Below are positions 1-7,956 of a stretch of 64,000 nucleotides of DNA, in pieces. Under the pieces are notes generated by a model, which was not told the origin of the DNA, did no database searches, and saw nothing but the letters and a program-made list of their open reading frames with translations. The stretch is from Streptomyces noursei (GTDB lineage Bacteria; Actinomycetota; Actinomycetes; Streptomycetales; Streptomycetaceae): positions 124,001 through 188,000 of the forward strand of contig NZ_LWBU01000017.1 of NCBI RefSeq assembly GCF_001646665.1. The letters are read 5' to 3'. Numbering within the stretch: the stretch's first letter is position 1; each line of letters begins with the position of its first letter. The translations under genes were made by a program, and so were the position numbers.

Positions 1-70
1 GGTCGTGGAACCAGTCCGCCGCGCGGTGCGTTATCCGGTACGACGCTAGGTACGAGGAAAGGGACTCTCC

Positions 71-646
71 ATGGCTGTAAGCCTGTCCAAGGGCGGCAAC
101 GTCTCGCTGACCAAGGAGGCGCCGGGTCTGACCGCCGTCACTGTGGGGCTCGGCTGGGACGTCCGCACCACCACGGGTACCGACTTCGACCTCGACGCGT
201 CCGCGATCGGCGTCGACGCGGCCGGCAAGGTCGCCTCCGACGCCCACTTCGTCTTCTTCAACAACAAGTCCACCCCGGACCAGACCATCGTCCACACCGG
301 TGACAACCGCACCGGCGAGGGCGGCGGCGACGACGAGCAGATCAACGTCAACCTCGCGGGCCTCCCCGCCAACGTCGACAAGATCGTCTTCCCGGTCTCG
401 ATCTACGACGCGGTCAGCCGCTCGCAGAACTTCGGCCAGGTCCGCAACGCCTACATCCGCATCATCAACCAGGCCGGCGGCGCCGAGATCGCCCGCTACG
501 ACCTGAGCGAGGACGCCGCCACCGAGACCGCCATGGTCTTCGGCGAGCTGTACCGCAACGGCGCGGAGTGGAAGTTCCGTGCCGTCGGCCAGGGCTACGC
601 CTCCGGCCTCGAGGGCATCGCCCGCGACTTCGGCGTCAACATCTGA
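71..646 (+). CDS. TerD family stress protein
   Basis: 191-aa TerD-domain protein, normal full length for the family. The Asp-rich calcium-binding stretch DFDLDASA lies at residues 38-45 and the conserved HFVFFNN motif follows near residue 62. TerD proteins bind calcium and belong to tellurite and stress-response systems; the exact role in Streptomyces is not settled. The start is fixed by the Shine-Dalgarno sequence GAGGAAAGGG seven bases upstream. It stands alone, followed by its own hairpin terminator. A second TerD domain occurs in this window, fused to a nuclease (13258-15444). Confidence 0.95.
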   Translation: MAVSLSKGGNVSLTKEAPGLTAVTVGLGWDVRTTTGTDFDLDASAIGVDAAGKVASDAHFVFFNNKSTPDQTIVHTGDNRTGEGGGDDEQINVNLAGLPANVDKIVFPVSIYDAVSRSQNFGQVRNAYIRIINQAGGAEIARYDLSEDAATETAMVFGELYRNGAEWKFRAVGQGYASGLEGIARDFGVNI

Positions 647-664
647 CCGGCGCCCCCACGTGGC

Positions 665-694
665 GGCCCCGGCGGCGAAGTCCGCGCCGGGGCC
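665..694 (+). terminator. Hairpin terminator after terD
   Basis: Perfect 10-bp inverted repeat GGCCCCGGCG/CGCCGGGGCC with a 10-nt loop, 18 nt after the terD stop. The -10 hexamer of the next gene follows immediately. Confidence 0.7.
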
Positions 695-695
695 C

Positions 696-701
696 TACTG
701 T
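696..701 (+). promoter_or_regulatory. -10 element, leaderless GNAT gene
   Basis: TACTGT six nt before ATG 708, with no Shine-Dalgarno sequence. It fits a transcript that begins at the start codon and supports ATG 708 over upstream in-frame starts. Confidence 0.5.
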
Positions 702-707
702 TTCCGC

Positions 708-1220
708 ATGATCGTCGAACCGCTGGAGGTGGGCGAGGACGGCGCGCTGCCCGGCCCGCTGCTCACCGAGCTCACCGAGCTGTACGCGTCCAACCGGGAG
801 TTCCAGCAGCTCAGCGGGGACTTCCCGGACCCCGACGACATCCGGCCCGAGCAGGTCGCCGCGTCGCTCGCCCAGGAGCTGTCCCATCCGGACACCGAGG
901 TGCTGCTGGCCCGTTCGGCCGGGCACGTCATCGGCGTCTCGGTGACCCGCGCCCACCACCCCGACCCGGACGACCCCGACCCGTGGATCGGGCTGCTGAT
1001 GGTGCACGCCCGCGACCACCGGGCCGGCTTCGGCCGCGAGCTGGCCGAGATCGTCGAGAAGCGCTTCCGCGCGCTCGGCCGCGAGGGCATCCGCATCGCC
1101 GTCCTCGACAACAACCCGAACGGCATCGCGTTCTGGACGGCCCTCGGCTACGAGGAGGTCGACCGGCGCAAGGACCACCGGCTCGCCCGCGACTGCATCG
1201 TCATGAGGAAGGCGCTGTAG
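708..1220 (+). CDS. GNAT family N-acetyltransferase
   Basis: 170-aa GNAT-fold acetyltransferase. The acetyl-CoA binding region reads VHARDHRAGFGRELAE, a variant of the usual R/Q-x-x-G-x-G/A loop, and the C-terminal strand has NPNGIAFWTALGYEEVDRR, the typical terminal helix and strand. Substrate unknown. An in-frame start further upstream would overlap the terD tail and terminator, so ATG 708 is preferred. Its 3' end overlaps the convergent M1 peptidase gene by 20 bp. Confidence 0.85.
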   Translation: MIVEPLEVGEDGALPGPLLTELTELYASNREFQQLSGDFPDPDDIRPEQVAASLAQELSHPDTEVLLARSAGHVIGVSVTRAHHPDPDDPDPWIGLLMVHARDHRAGFGRELAEIVEKRFRALGREGIRIAVLDNNPNGIAFWTALGYEEVDRRKDHRLARDCIVMRKAL

Positions 1221-2595
1221 GCCGGTCCTGCCCGTACAGCCACACGTCCCACAGGTCCGTCAGGTCCTCGCCGGCCTGCTCCTCCACGTACCGGACGAAG
1301 TCCTCGGTCGAGGCGTTGGCGTGCCGGTACTTCGCCGGCCAGCCGCGCAGGACGGCGAAGAACGTCTCGTCGCCCACCGCCTCGCGGACCTTGTGCAGCA
1401 CCATCGCGCCCCGGAAGTAGACCGGCGGGTCCGACAGGTCGACGGCCGCGGGCGGCGCGGCGGGCGGGAAGGCCCAGTTCTCCGCCTCGGCGAACGCCTC
1501 GTCGAAGTTGTCCTGCACGGGCGTGCCCTCGTAGTCCTCCGCGTACAGCCATTCCGCGTACGTCGCGAAGCTCTCGTTCAGCCACATGTCCCGCCACGAC
1601 TTCGGCGAGACGGAGTTGCCGTACCACTGGTGGGCCAGCTCGTGCACCAGCGTGGCGGCGGTGAAGGTGCCCTTGTCGAAGAACGGCCGGCTCTGCGTCT
1701 CCAGCGCGTAACTGACGTCCAGCAGCGGCTCGACGATCGCGCCGGTCGAGGAGAAGGGGTACGGACCGAACTTCTCCACCTCCCAGGCGAGCAGCTCGGG
1801 GATCTCGCCGAGGAGGGCCGGCTCGCCCCGGGCGGCGGTGTGGACGGGCAGGCCCTCCGGCGTGCGGGAGGTCCGCGTCTCGTACCGGCCGATGGCGAGC
1901 GTCGCCAGGTAGCTCGCCATCGGTTCGGTGGAGCGCCAGGTGTACGTGGTGCGTCCGCCGCTGGTCCGTTCCGGGCCCGGTTCCCCGTTGGAGACGGCGC
2001 GCAGCCCCTGCGGGACGGTGACGGCCAGCGTGTACGTGGCCTTGTCGGACGGGTGGTGGTTGCCCGGGAACCAGGCCGTGGAACCGGTCGGCTCGCCGAG
2101 TGCGACCGCCCCGTCGGCGGTCCTGAGCCAGCCTTCCCGCGCCCCTTCGGCGTCGGTGATCGTGGCGGGTGTGCCGGAGTAGCGCACGACGGTACGGAAG
2201 GTGGCGCCGTCCGCGATGTCCTCGGCGGGGCGCAGGGTCAGTTCGCCGCCCGCGCGGCGGACGCCGGCGGGCTCACCGTCGACGGTGGCGCCGTGGACGG
2301 TGAGCCCGGTGAGGTCGAGGTTGAAGGCGCCGAGGTCCTGCGTGGCGCGGGCGGTGATGTCGGCGGTGCCGGTGAGGCGGCCGGTGCCCGGCTCGTAGGC
2401 GAGGGTCAGGGCGTAGTGGCGCACGTCGTAGCCGCCGTTGCCGAGGGCGGGGAAGTACGGGTCGCGCAGGCCGGCCGCGCCCCGGGCGGCCCGGTCGCCG
2501 CCGTCCCGGCCGTCCCGTTCGCCGGTGCATCCGGTGAGGGCGGCGGCGAGGAGGACGGCGACGGCGGCGAGAGCCCGGGGGCGGCGTGGGTCCAC
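1201..2595 (-). CDS. M1 family metallopeptidase, lipoprotein
   Basis: 464-aa zinc metallopeptidase with HELAH at residues 318-322 and the third zinc ligand Glu in NESFA at 341, the HExxH-x18-E pattern of the M1 aminopeptidase family. The N-terminus is a lipoprotein signal ending in the lipobox LTGC, so it should be anchored outside the membrane. It is about half the length of classical aminopeptidase N (about 850 aa) and keeps only the N-terminal and catalytic domains. GTG 2595 is chosen because a TACGAT hexamer sits 6 nt upstream and because it places the signal peptide at the N-terminus. Confidence 0.9.
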   Translation of the reverse strand: MDPRRPRALAAVAVLLAAALTGCTGERDGRDGGDRAARGAAGLRDPYFPALGNGGYDVRHYALTLAYEPGTGRLTGTADITARATQDLGAFNLDLTGLTVHGATVDGEPAGVRRAGGELTLRPAEDIADGATFRTVVRYSGTPATITDAEGAREGWLRTADGAVALGEPTGSTAWFPGNHHPSDKATYTLAVTVPQGLRAVSNGEPGPERTSGGRTTYTWRSTEPMASYLATLAIGRYETRTSRTPEGLPVHTAARGEPALLGEIPELLAWEVEKFGPYPFSSTGAIVEPLLDVSYALETQSRPFFDKGTFTAATLVHELAHQWYGNSVSPKSWRDMWLNESFATYAEWLYAEDYEGTPVQDNFDEAFAEAENWAFPPAAPPAAVDLSDPPVYFRGAMVLHKVREAVGDETFFAVLRGWPAKYRHANASTEDFVRYVEEQAGEDLTDLWDVWLYGQDRPTAPSS

Positions 2596-2601
2596 CCGGT
2601 G

Positions 2602-2607
2602 ATCGTA
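2602..2607 (-). promoter_or_regulatory. -10 element, leaderless M1 peptidase
   Basis: On the minus strand TACGAT lies 6 nt before GTG 2595; no Shine-Dalgarno sequence is present. Confidence 0.45.
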
Positions 2608-2626
2608 GAGGGGCGGGGCGGGCGGC

Positions 2627-3193
2627 TCAGCGGGCGAGGGCGGCGACACCCGCCTGGGCGAACTTCTCGTCCAGGGCCCCGCTGGGGGCGCCGGCCACCC
2701 CGATGCCCGCGATCGGGGCGCCCTTGGCGGCGACGGGGGCGCCGCCCGCGAGGAAGAGGGTGCCGGGGATGTCCTTGAGGTTCGGGGCGCTCTTCAGCCG
2801 CTCGGCCAGTTCGGACGTCGGCGCGTTCCACGACACGGCGGTGAACGCCTTGCGGACGGCCGACTCGTACGACTGCGGCCCGGTGCCGTCGCCCCGCAGG
2901 GTGACGACGGTGTTGCCGTTGCGGTCGACGACGGCCACGGTGACGCGCTGGTTCTCGCTCTCGGCCGCGTCCAGGGCGGCCTGCGCGGCCCGGGTGGCGG
3001 CGTCGATCGTCAGGTGGGTGGACTGCGTCAGGTCGCGCGGGTGGGCGGCGGCCGCGGCGGCGGGTGCCGGGGCCGGCTCGGCGGCGTTCGCGGAGATCGC
3101 GCCGAAGGTGCCGGCGCCGAGCGCGGCGGCGGCGACGGTGCCGGTCAGGAGGCGGGCGCGCAGCGACATCGTGTTCCTGGTGTGCTTGGTCAT
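2627..3193 (-). CDS. hbpS: HbpS-like secreted heme-binding protein
   Basis: 188-aa secreted protein of the GlcG/HbpS (DUF336) family. A basic N-terminus and hydrophobic core end at an ANA-A signal cleavage site around residue 37; the mature part has the family motifs AVVDRNGNTV and FLAGGAPV. In Streptomyces reticuli HbpS is an octameric extracellular heme and iron sensor that modulates the kinase SenS. Here it is divergent from a SenS/SenR-like pair, which makes the assignment strong. ATG 3169 is an alternative start with its own AGGAA. Confidence 0.88.
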   Translation of the reverse strand: MTKHTRNTMSLRARLLTGTVAAAALGAGTFGAISANAAEPAPAPAAAAAAHPRDLTQSTHLTIDAATRAAQAALDAAESENQRVTVAVVDRNGNTVVTLRGDGTGPQSYESAVRKAFTAVSWNAPTSELAERLKSAPNLKDIPGTLFLAGGAPVAAKGAPIAGIGVAGAPSGALDEKFAQAGVAALAR

Positions 3194-3306
3194 GCCTTCG
3201 ATCCTGGGCCCGGGAACGGGTGCCCCGGGTCAGCCGATCGGTTGATGCCCGCCGGGTCCGGCCGGGTGAGGATGGGCACGGAGATCGGTTACGAGGAGTG
3301 GTGGAC

Positions 3307-4413
3307 GTGGAGCCGGACCCCGACGCCCGCGGGCTGGCGCGGGTGATGCACGCCGCGTTCTTCGCGCTGCTGGGCGCCTCACTGGCGCGGTTCCTGCTGC
3401 GCCACCCGTGGCTGGAGCTGGGCCCCTGGGTGGTGGCGCTCTCGGCGGCGCTGGCCGTGCTGTACGTGCTGCCCGTGCCGCGCAGGCTGGCGTGGCTGTG
3501 CTCGGTCGTGGCCGTGTGGATGGTGCTGGTGGTGCTGGCGCCGAGCTTCGCCTGGTGCGCGGTCCCGCTGTTCTACACCGGGCTGCGGACGCTGCGGCCG
3601 CGCGCCGCGCTGGTGCTGGTCGCCCTGCTGACGGTGTTCGTCGTGGTCGCGCAGCTCCGGCTCGCGGACGGCGCCCCCGACCCGAACCTGCTGGTCGCCC
3701 CGCCCGCCGTCGCGGCCATCGCCACCGCCGTGTTCGTGCACGCCCAGCGTCAGGCGGAGCGGCTGGCCGCGACCGAGCGCCGGGAGGGCACCCTCGCCGA
3801 ACGGCAGCGGCTGTCGATGGAGATCCACGACAGCCTGGCCCAGGGGCTGTCCAGCCAGCGGATGCTGCTCCAGGCCGCCGACCGCACGTGGGACGCCGAC
3901 CTGCCGGCCGCGCGCCGCCATGTCCGTACGGCCGCGTCGATCGCCGAGCACAGCCTGGCGGAGGCCCGGCGGTTCGTGCACGACCTGGCGCCCGCCGACC
4001 TGGCCGGGGGCGGCGGCCTGGAGGACGCGCTGCGCGCCCTGGCGGCCCGCGAGTCCGGGGCCGCGCTGCCGGTCGGTTTCCGGGTCGACGGCCCGCCCGT
4101 GGACCTGCCCGACCGGGTGGGGGCGGCGCTGCTGCGGATCGCGCAGGGCGCCCTGGCCAACGTACGGGAGCACGCGCGGGCCACGTCGGCCGCGGTGACG
4201 CTCACGTACCTGGGCGACCAGGTGGTGCTGGACGTCGCCGACGACGGGCGGGGCTTCGATCCGCGGGCCGTGCCGCCGCCCGGCGCGCGGGGCCACGGTC
4301 TGCCCGCCGTCCGGGCGCGCGCCGAGCAGCTGGGCGGCACCCTGACCGTCGAGTCCGCGCCCGGCGAGGGCACGGTGCTGTCCGTCTCGATCCCCTTGGA
4401 GGAACCCCGGTGA
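3307..4413 (+). CDS. senS: SenS-like sensor histidine kinase
   Basis: 368-aa NarL-class kinase. About five hydrophobic segments fill the first 140 residues, followed by a HisKA_3 dimerisation domain with the phospho-acceptor His in SMEIHDSLAQGL and an HATPase domain (VADDGRGFDP; GLPAVRARAEQLGG). In S. reticuli SenS is controlled by HbpS in response to heme and redox stress, and the divergent hbpS neighbour supports the same role here. The start is uncertain: GTG 3298, 3301 and 3307 and ATG 3346 are all in frame; GAGGAG at 3293-3298 best serves GTG 3307. Confidence 0.87.
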   Translation: MEPDPDARGLARVMHAAFFALLGASLARFLLRHPWLELGPWVVALSAALAVLYVLPVPRRLAWLCSVVAVWMVLVVLAPSFAWCAVPLFYTGLRTLRPRAALVLVALLTVFVVVAQLRLADGAPDPNLLVAPPAVAAIATAVFVHAQRQAERLAATERREGTLAERQRLSMEIHDSLAQGLSSQRMLLQAADRTWDADLPAARRHVRTAASIAEHSLAEARRFVHDLAPADLAGGGGLEDALRALAARESGAALPVGFRVDGPPVDLPDRVGAALLRIAQGALANVREHARATSAAVTLTYLGDQVVLDVADDGRGFDPRAVPPPGARGHGLPAVRARAEQLGGTLTVESAPGEGTVLSVSIPLEEPR

Positions 4414-5018
4414 TCCGCGTCCTGATCTGCGACGACCACGCCGTGGTACGCGCCGGGCTCCTCGCGCTCCTCGCCAGCGCGCCCGGCATCGAGGTGGTCG
4501 GCGAGGCCGCCGGCGGCGAGGAGGCGGTCGCGACGGCCGCGAAACTGGCGCCGGACGTCGTCCTCATGGACCTCCAGCTGGGTCCCGGCATCGACGGGGT
4601 GGAGGCCACCCGGCGCATCGCCTCCCCCGACGTCCGCGTCCTGGTCCTCACCACCTACGACACGGACGCCGACGTCACCCGGGCGATCGGTGCCGGCGCC
4701 ACCGGCTACCTGCTGAAGGCCGAGCGTCCCGAGGAGCTGTTCGCCGCCATCCGCGCCGCCGCGCAGGGCCGTACCACCCTGTCGGCCCCCGTGGCCCGCC
4801 GCGCCGCCTCCGCACCGGCCGCCCCGGCGCTCACCGACCGCGAGCGGGACATCCTCGGCCAGCTCGCCCGCGGCCTGGGCAACCGCGAGATCGCCCGCGC
4901 GCTGTTCATCAGCGAAGCCACCGTCAAGACCCACCTGGGCCGCATCTACACCAAGCTCGGCGTCGACACCCGCGCGGGCGCGGTGGCCGTCGCCAAGGAG
5001 CAGCGCCTGCTGCCGTGA
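4410..5018 (+). CDS. senR: SenR-like response regulator
   Basis: 202-aa NarL/FixJ response regulator. The receiver domain has the acidic pair CDDH and the phospho-acceptor Asp in VVLMDLQLGPG, the conserved Thr in LVLTTYD and Lys in LLKAERPEE. A LuxR-type helix-turn-helix (ISEATVKTHLGRIYTKLGV) forms the C-terminus. GTG 4410 overlaps the senS stop by 4 nt, so the two are translationally coupled. In S. reticuli SenR regulates hbpS and the furS-cpeB operon. Confidence 0.9.
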   Translation: MIRVLICDDHAVVRAGLLALLASAPGIEVVGEAAGGEEAVATAAKLAPDVVLMDLQLGPGIDGVEATRRIASPDVRVLVLTTYDTDADVTRAIGAGATGYLLKAERPEELFAAIRAAAQGRTTLSAPVARRAASAPAAPALTDRERDILGQLARGLGNREIARALFISEATVKTHLGRIYTKLGVDTRAGAVAVAKEQRLLP

Positions 5019-5021
5019 CGG

Positions 5022-5633
5022 TCAGAACCGGCCGGTGTCGAGGTCGAAGCCGAGCGGATCGGGCAGCGGGACGACCTCGCCGAGCTTGTACGCGGCCTTG
5101 GCCCCGTAGTCCTCCCCGGACGGCTCCGTGCACACCACGGCCTGCTCGGACTCGCGGTCGATGAGCAGGTACACCGGGATCCCGGCACGGGCGTAGCCAC
5201 GGATCTTCTTCACCCGGTCGTTGCCGGCGGTGGAGCGCGAGGTGACCTCGGCGACGAGCAGGACGGCGGAGGGGTCGTGGTACTCCGCCTGGTCGTCGAA
5301 GCTGCCCTTGGGGGCGAGGACGATGTCCGGTTCGACCTTGCCGCTGACGGAGGCGCCTGGCAGGAAGAGCCCGATACCGGTGTAGCGCCCCAGGTCCTTT
5401 CGGTGATCCCGCACCTGGCCGGTCACCTCGGACACGATCTCTTCGTGCTCACCATTGGCAGGAGGCGTCACGTGGATCTCCCCTTCGATCAACTCCACGC
5501 GCCACCCCTTAGGGGCGACCGCACTGAACATGTCGAAGGCTTCCTCCACGGACAGGCCCGGAACCTGGTCCTTGAGCAACTCGGCCATGGACCGGTAGTC
5601 GACCGGCTCGCGCTCGGGAACGGGCAGTGCCAC
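5022..5633 (-). CDS. Uma2 family (DUF820) endonuclease-like protein
   Basis: 203-aa protein with a PD-(D/E)xK nuclease fold of the Uma2/DUF820 family: VEPDIVLA carries the Asp, LLVAEVTSRS the Glu, and KKIRGYARAGIPVYLLID the family helix. GTG 5633 follows AAGGAGGT with 5-nt spacing, which settles the start. These proteins are abundant and often multicopy in cyanobacteria and actinobacteria; their biological role is unknown. It converges on senR with 3 nt between the stops. Confidence 0.85.
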   Translation of the reverse strand: MALPVPEREPVDYRSMAELLKDQVPGLSVEEAFDMFSAVAPKGWRVELIEGEIHVTPPANGEHEEIVSEVTGQVRDHRKDLGRYTGIGLFLPGASVSGKVEPDIVLAPKGSFDDQAEYHDPSAVLLVAEVTSRSTAGNDRVKKIRGYARAGIPVYLLIDRESEQAVVCTEPSGEDYGAKAAYKLGEVVPLPDPLGFDLDTGRF

Positions 5634-5751
5634 GGCGGACCTCCTTCGATGCGGAGCAACGTTCCCAGCGTAGGCCGCGCCCCGTCCGGGAGATCGGGTG
5701 CCGTTCACTCGCACGTGTGAGCGCACGCCCGGCCGTGACACCATCGACCAC

Positions 5752-6252
5752 GTGCTCGACATCGGCTACTCCCTCTCCCGCCGCTTCCCGGACCCGCCGC
5801 AGACGGACTACCGCCACGCGGACGTCCACGCGCTGCGGCACGACCTGTTCTGCGGGGACGTGTACGTCGCCGACACCAAGGCCGACCGCGAGATCTCGAC
5901 GGCCTGGGGATGGGTGCCCGTGCTCGACTTCGCGTGGGCGCTGTGCGACATCGTCGAGCGGCTCGACCGCGACCCGCGCGGCAGCCGGTCGGCGCAGCCG
6001 CAGTACGCCGAGCTGGACTTCACCGAGTCCACGGACCGGATGCTGTTCGAGCGCCGCTTCGGGTGGGTGGACGTCGAGGCCGACTGGATGCCGGCCGAGG
6101 AACCGCCGCTGACGTTCAACCACGGGGTGCTGCGGCGGGAGGCCCGCGACTTCCTCCACGACCTGATCGCCGACCTCACGGACATGCACGAGGGCCTGGC
6201 GGACAACCCGGCGATCTGGACCCTCCAGTCCCGCTTCCCCCGCGTCCCCTGA
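5752..6252 (+). CDS. Conserved hypothetical protein
   Basis: 166-aa soluble acidic protein with no recognised domain, signal peptide or membrane segment. It is rich in Trp and Asp (PVLDFAWALCDIVERLDRD; ERRFGWVDVEADWMP) and predicted mainly alpha/beta. The start is a GTG without Shine-Dalgarno sequence; CACCAT seven nt upstream is a poor -10 candidate. In-frame start codons upstream to 5698 cannot be excluded. I do not recognise a function. Confidence 0.65.
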   Translation: MLDIGYSLSRRFPDPPQTDYRHADVHALRHDLFCGDVYVADTKADREISTAWGWVPVLDFAWALCDIVERLDRDPRGSRSAQPQYAELDFTESTDRMLFERRFGWVDVEADWMPAEEPPLTFNHGVLRREARDFLHDLIADLTDMHEGLADNPAIWTLQSRFPRVP

Positions 6253-6643
6253 CCCCCACCGCCCGGACACCCACCCGCCCGGCGGCACCACACCCCACTG
6301 CCCCGCACCCGGCACACCACCCCGGCGGGGCCGTGCAGGGTCGTCCCCGCAGGGGTCGGCGGCTCCGTGACGGCTCCCTGACCGGCGCCCAGGGCCGCCG
6401 GCCCCGAGGAGACGAGCCCGGAGGGGCCACGCCGGCCACCCCCGGCCGGCCCCGAGGCCCACCGGCACCCGCACCGCCATGGACCCCCGCACCCTGCACC
6501 CGGCCCGCACCCACCCGCGCCCCCACCCGGCCCGCACCCGCGCCCGCGCCCGCCGAGGGCCCGCATCCGGCCCGATGTCACACATCGCACCGCCCCACCC
6601 GTCATCCCCGAGGAACGGCCACACAACCTTCGGGAGAGACACC
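6253..6643. other. 391-bp intergenic stretch, C-rich low complexity
   Basis: No convincing gene on either strand. The region is made of degenerate short repeats based on CCCGCACC and GCCCGC, strongly strand-biased towards C. Any long open frames here are composition artefacts. The last 30 bases hold the ribosome-binding site of the next gene. Confidence 0.6.
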
Positions 6644-7819
6644 ATGCCCACCCCCATCACCATCATCGGCGGCGGCTTCGCCGGCCTCACCGCAGCCATC
6701 ACCGCCGCCGAAGCCGGCGCTTCCGTCACCCTCCACGAGGCGCACCGCGGCCTCGGCGGGCGGGCCCGCACCGCCGAGGGCCCGTACCGCACGAACGAAG
6801 GCCCCCACGCCCTCTACAACCGGGGCCCGCACTGGTCCTGGCTGGCGCGGCGCGGCCTGCTGGGGCCGATGGCCGCGGTGCCGCCCCTCGAGGGCGCCCG
6901 GTTCCGCTTCCACCTGGACGGCGAGCTGCGCCGCATGCCGCCCCTCGGGATGCTCCGCCTGACGCGCCGCAGGCCCGAGAAGGCCCCGGTGGACCTGGAC
7001 TTCGCCACCTGGTCGCAGAATCTCGTCGGCCACCCCGCCGGCCGCGCCGCCGCGCACTTCGCGGCCGTCGCGCTGTTCCACCACGACCCCGGCTCCCTCT
7101 CCGCCCGCTTCGTGCAGGAGCGGCTGCGCCGGGCCACCGCGCTGCCGCCCGAGGCGCACTACCCGCGCGGCGGCTGGGGCGGGGTCATCGACCGGATGGC
7201 CGCCCGTGCCCGGAACCTCGGTGTACGGATCGAGACCTCCGCACGTGTCGACGCGCTGCCCGACCGGGACGGCCCGGTCGTCGTCGCCACGTCCCTGGAC
7301 GCCGCAAGCCGCCTCCTCGGCGACCCGTCCCTCACCTGGCCCAGCGGGCGCACCGTCCTGCTCGACCTCGCGCTCCGGCCGCACCGCGGCGACCCGTTCG
7401 TCATCTCCGACCTGGACGCACCCGGCTGGCTGGAACGGTTCACCGCCCAGGACCCCTCCCTCGCCCCGGCCGGGCGGACCCTCCTCCAGGGCCAGTTCCC
7501 GATCGCCGCGCACCAGTCGAAGGCGGACGGCGTCGCCCATGCGGAGCGGCTGCTCGACAAGGGCTTCCCCGGCTGGCGGGAGCGCACCCTGTGGCGGCGC
7601 GAGGCCGTCGCCAACGGCCGTACGGGGGCGGTCGACCTGCCGGGCACCACTTGGCGCGACCGCCCGGCGATCGACCGGGGCGACGGGGTCCTCCTGGCGG
7701 GCGACCAGGTCGCGGCGCCCGGTGTCCTGAGCGAGGTGTCGTTCACCAGCGCGGTCGAGGCGGCCTCCCTCGCCCTGCGGGCCGCGCGTGTCACGCCGTC
7801 CCGTACGCCCGCCCCTTGA
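6644..7819 (+). CDS. FAD-dependent amine oxidase/desaturase-like oxidoreductase
   Basis: 391-aa flavoprotein. The dinucleotide-binding motif GGGFAGLTAAITAAEAGASV starts at residue 9 and is followed by the second conserved motif GGRARTAEGPYRTNEGPHALY, as in phytoene-desaturase and protoporphyrinogen-oxidase-like proteins. The C-terminal FAD motif is GVLLAGDQVAAPGVLSEVSF. Substrate unknown. ATG 6644 has GGGAGA upstream. It lies directly upstream of the SoxR-box gene at 7957 but is probably transcribed separately, because the SoxR promoter starts at its stop codon. Confidence 0.85.
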   Translation: MPTPITIIGGGFAGLTAAITAAEAGASVTLHEAHRGLGGRARTAEGPYRTNEGPHALYNRGPHWSWLARRGLLGPMAAVPPLEGARFRFHLDGELRRMPPLGMLRLTRRRPEKAPVDLDFATWSQNLVGHPAGRAAAHFAAVALFHHDPGSLSARFVQERLRRATALPPEAHYPRGGWGGVIDRMAARARNLGVRIETSARVDALPDRDGPVVVATSLDAASRLLGDPSLTWPSGRTVLLDLALRPHRGDPFVISDLDAPGWLERFTAQDPSLAPAGRTLLQGQFPIAAHQSKADGVAHAERLLDKGFPGWRERTLWRREAVANGRTGAVDLPGTTWRDRPAIDRGDGVLLAGDQVAAPGVLSEVSFTSAVEAASLALRAARVTPSRTPAP

Positions 7820-7846
7820 CCTCAAGCGAACTTGAGGCTGAAGGCT
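7816..7846 (+). promoter_or_regulatory. SoxR-regulated promoter (SoxR box 7820-7837)
   Basis: The operator CCTCAAGCGAACTTGAGG (7820-7837) is an 18-bp inverted repeat that differs from the E. coli-type SoxR box CCTCAAGTTAACTTGAGG only at three central positions. It lies between -35 TTGACC (7816-7821) and -10 AAGGCT (7841-7846) with the overlong 19-nt spacer typical of MerR-family activation. Confidence 0.85.
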
Positions 7847-7926
7847 CTCCCCGTACCCGCGGAACAGCGGCACCGCGAGCCCGCACCACCGCGAGCCCGC
7901 GGCTCCGCACGCCGTCCGCCCCGCCC

Positions 7927-7944
7927 AGCAAGCAAGCAAGCAAG
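7927..7944 (+). repeat. AGCA tetranucleotide repeat in the 5' leader
   Basis: Four to five copies of the tetramer AGCA stand just before the Shine-Dalgarno GGGAGAG of the gene at 7957. This is short and could vary in copy number; no function is shown. Confidence 0.5.
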
Positions 7945-7956
7945 GGAGAGCCCGCC

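Noticed and set aside
1321-2778. 485-codon plus-strand frame antisense to the M1 peptidase
   Set aside because: Shadow frame rich in Arg/Gly/Val; the minus strand encodes intact HELAH and NESFA motifs.
6253-6643. Long open frames in the C-rich gap and repeated CCCGCACC units that look like a repeat array
   Set aside because: Frames are low-complexity Pro/Arg/His without any start signal; units are irregular in length and sequence, so neither a gene nor a CRISPR-type array.
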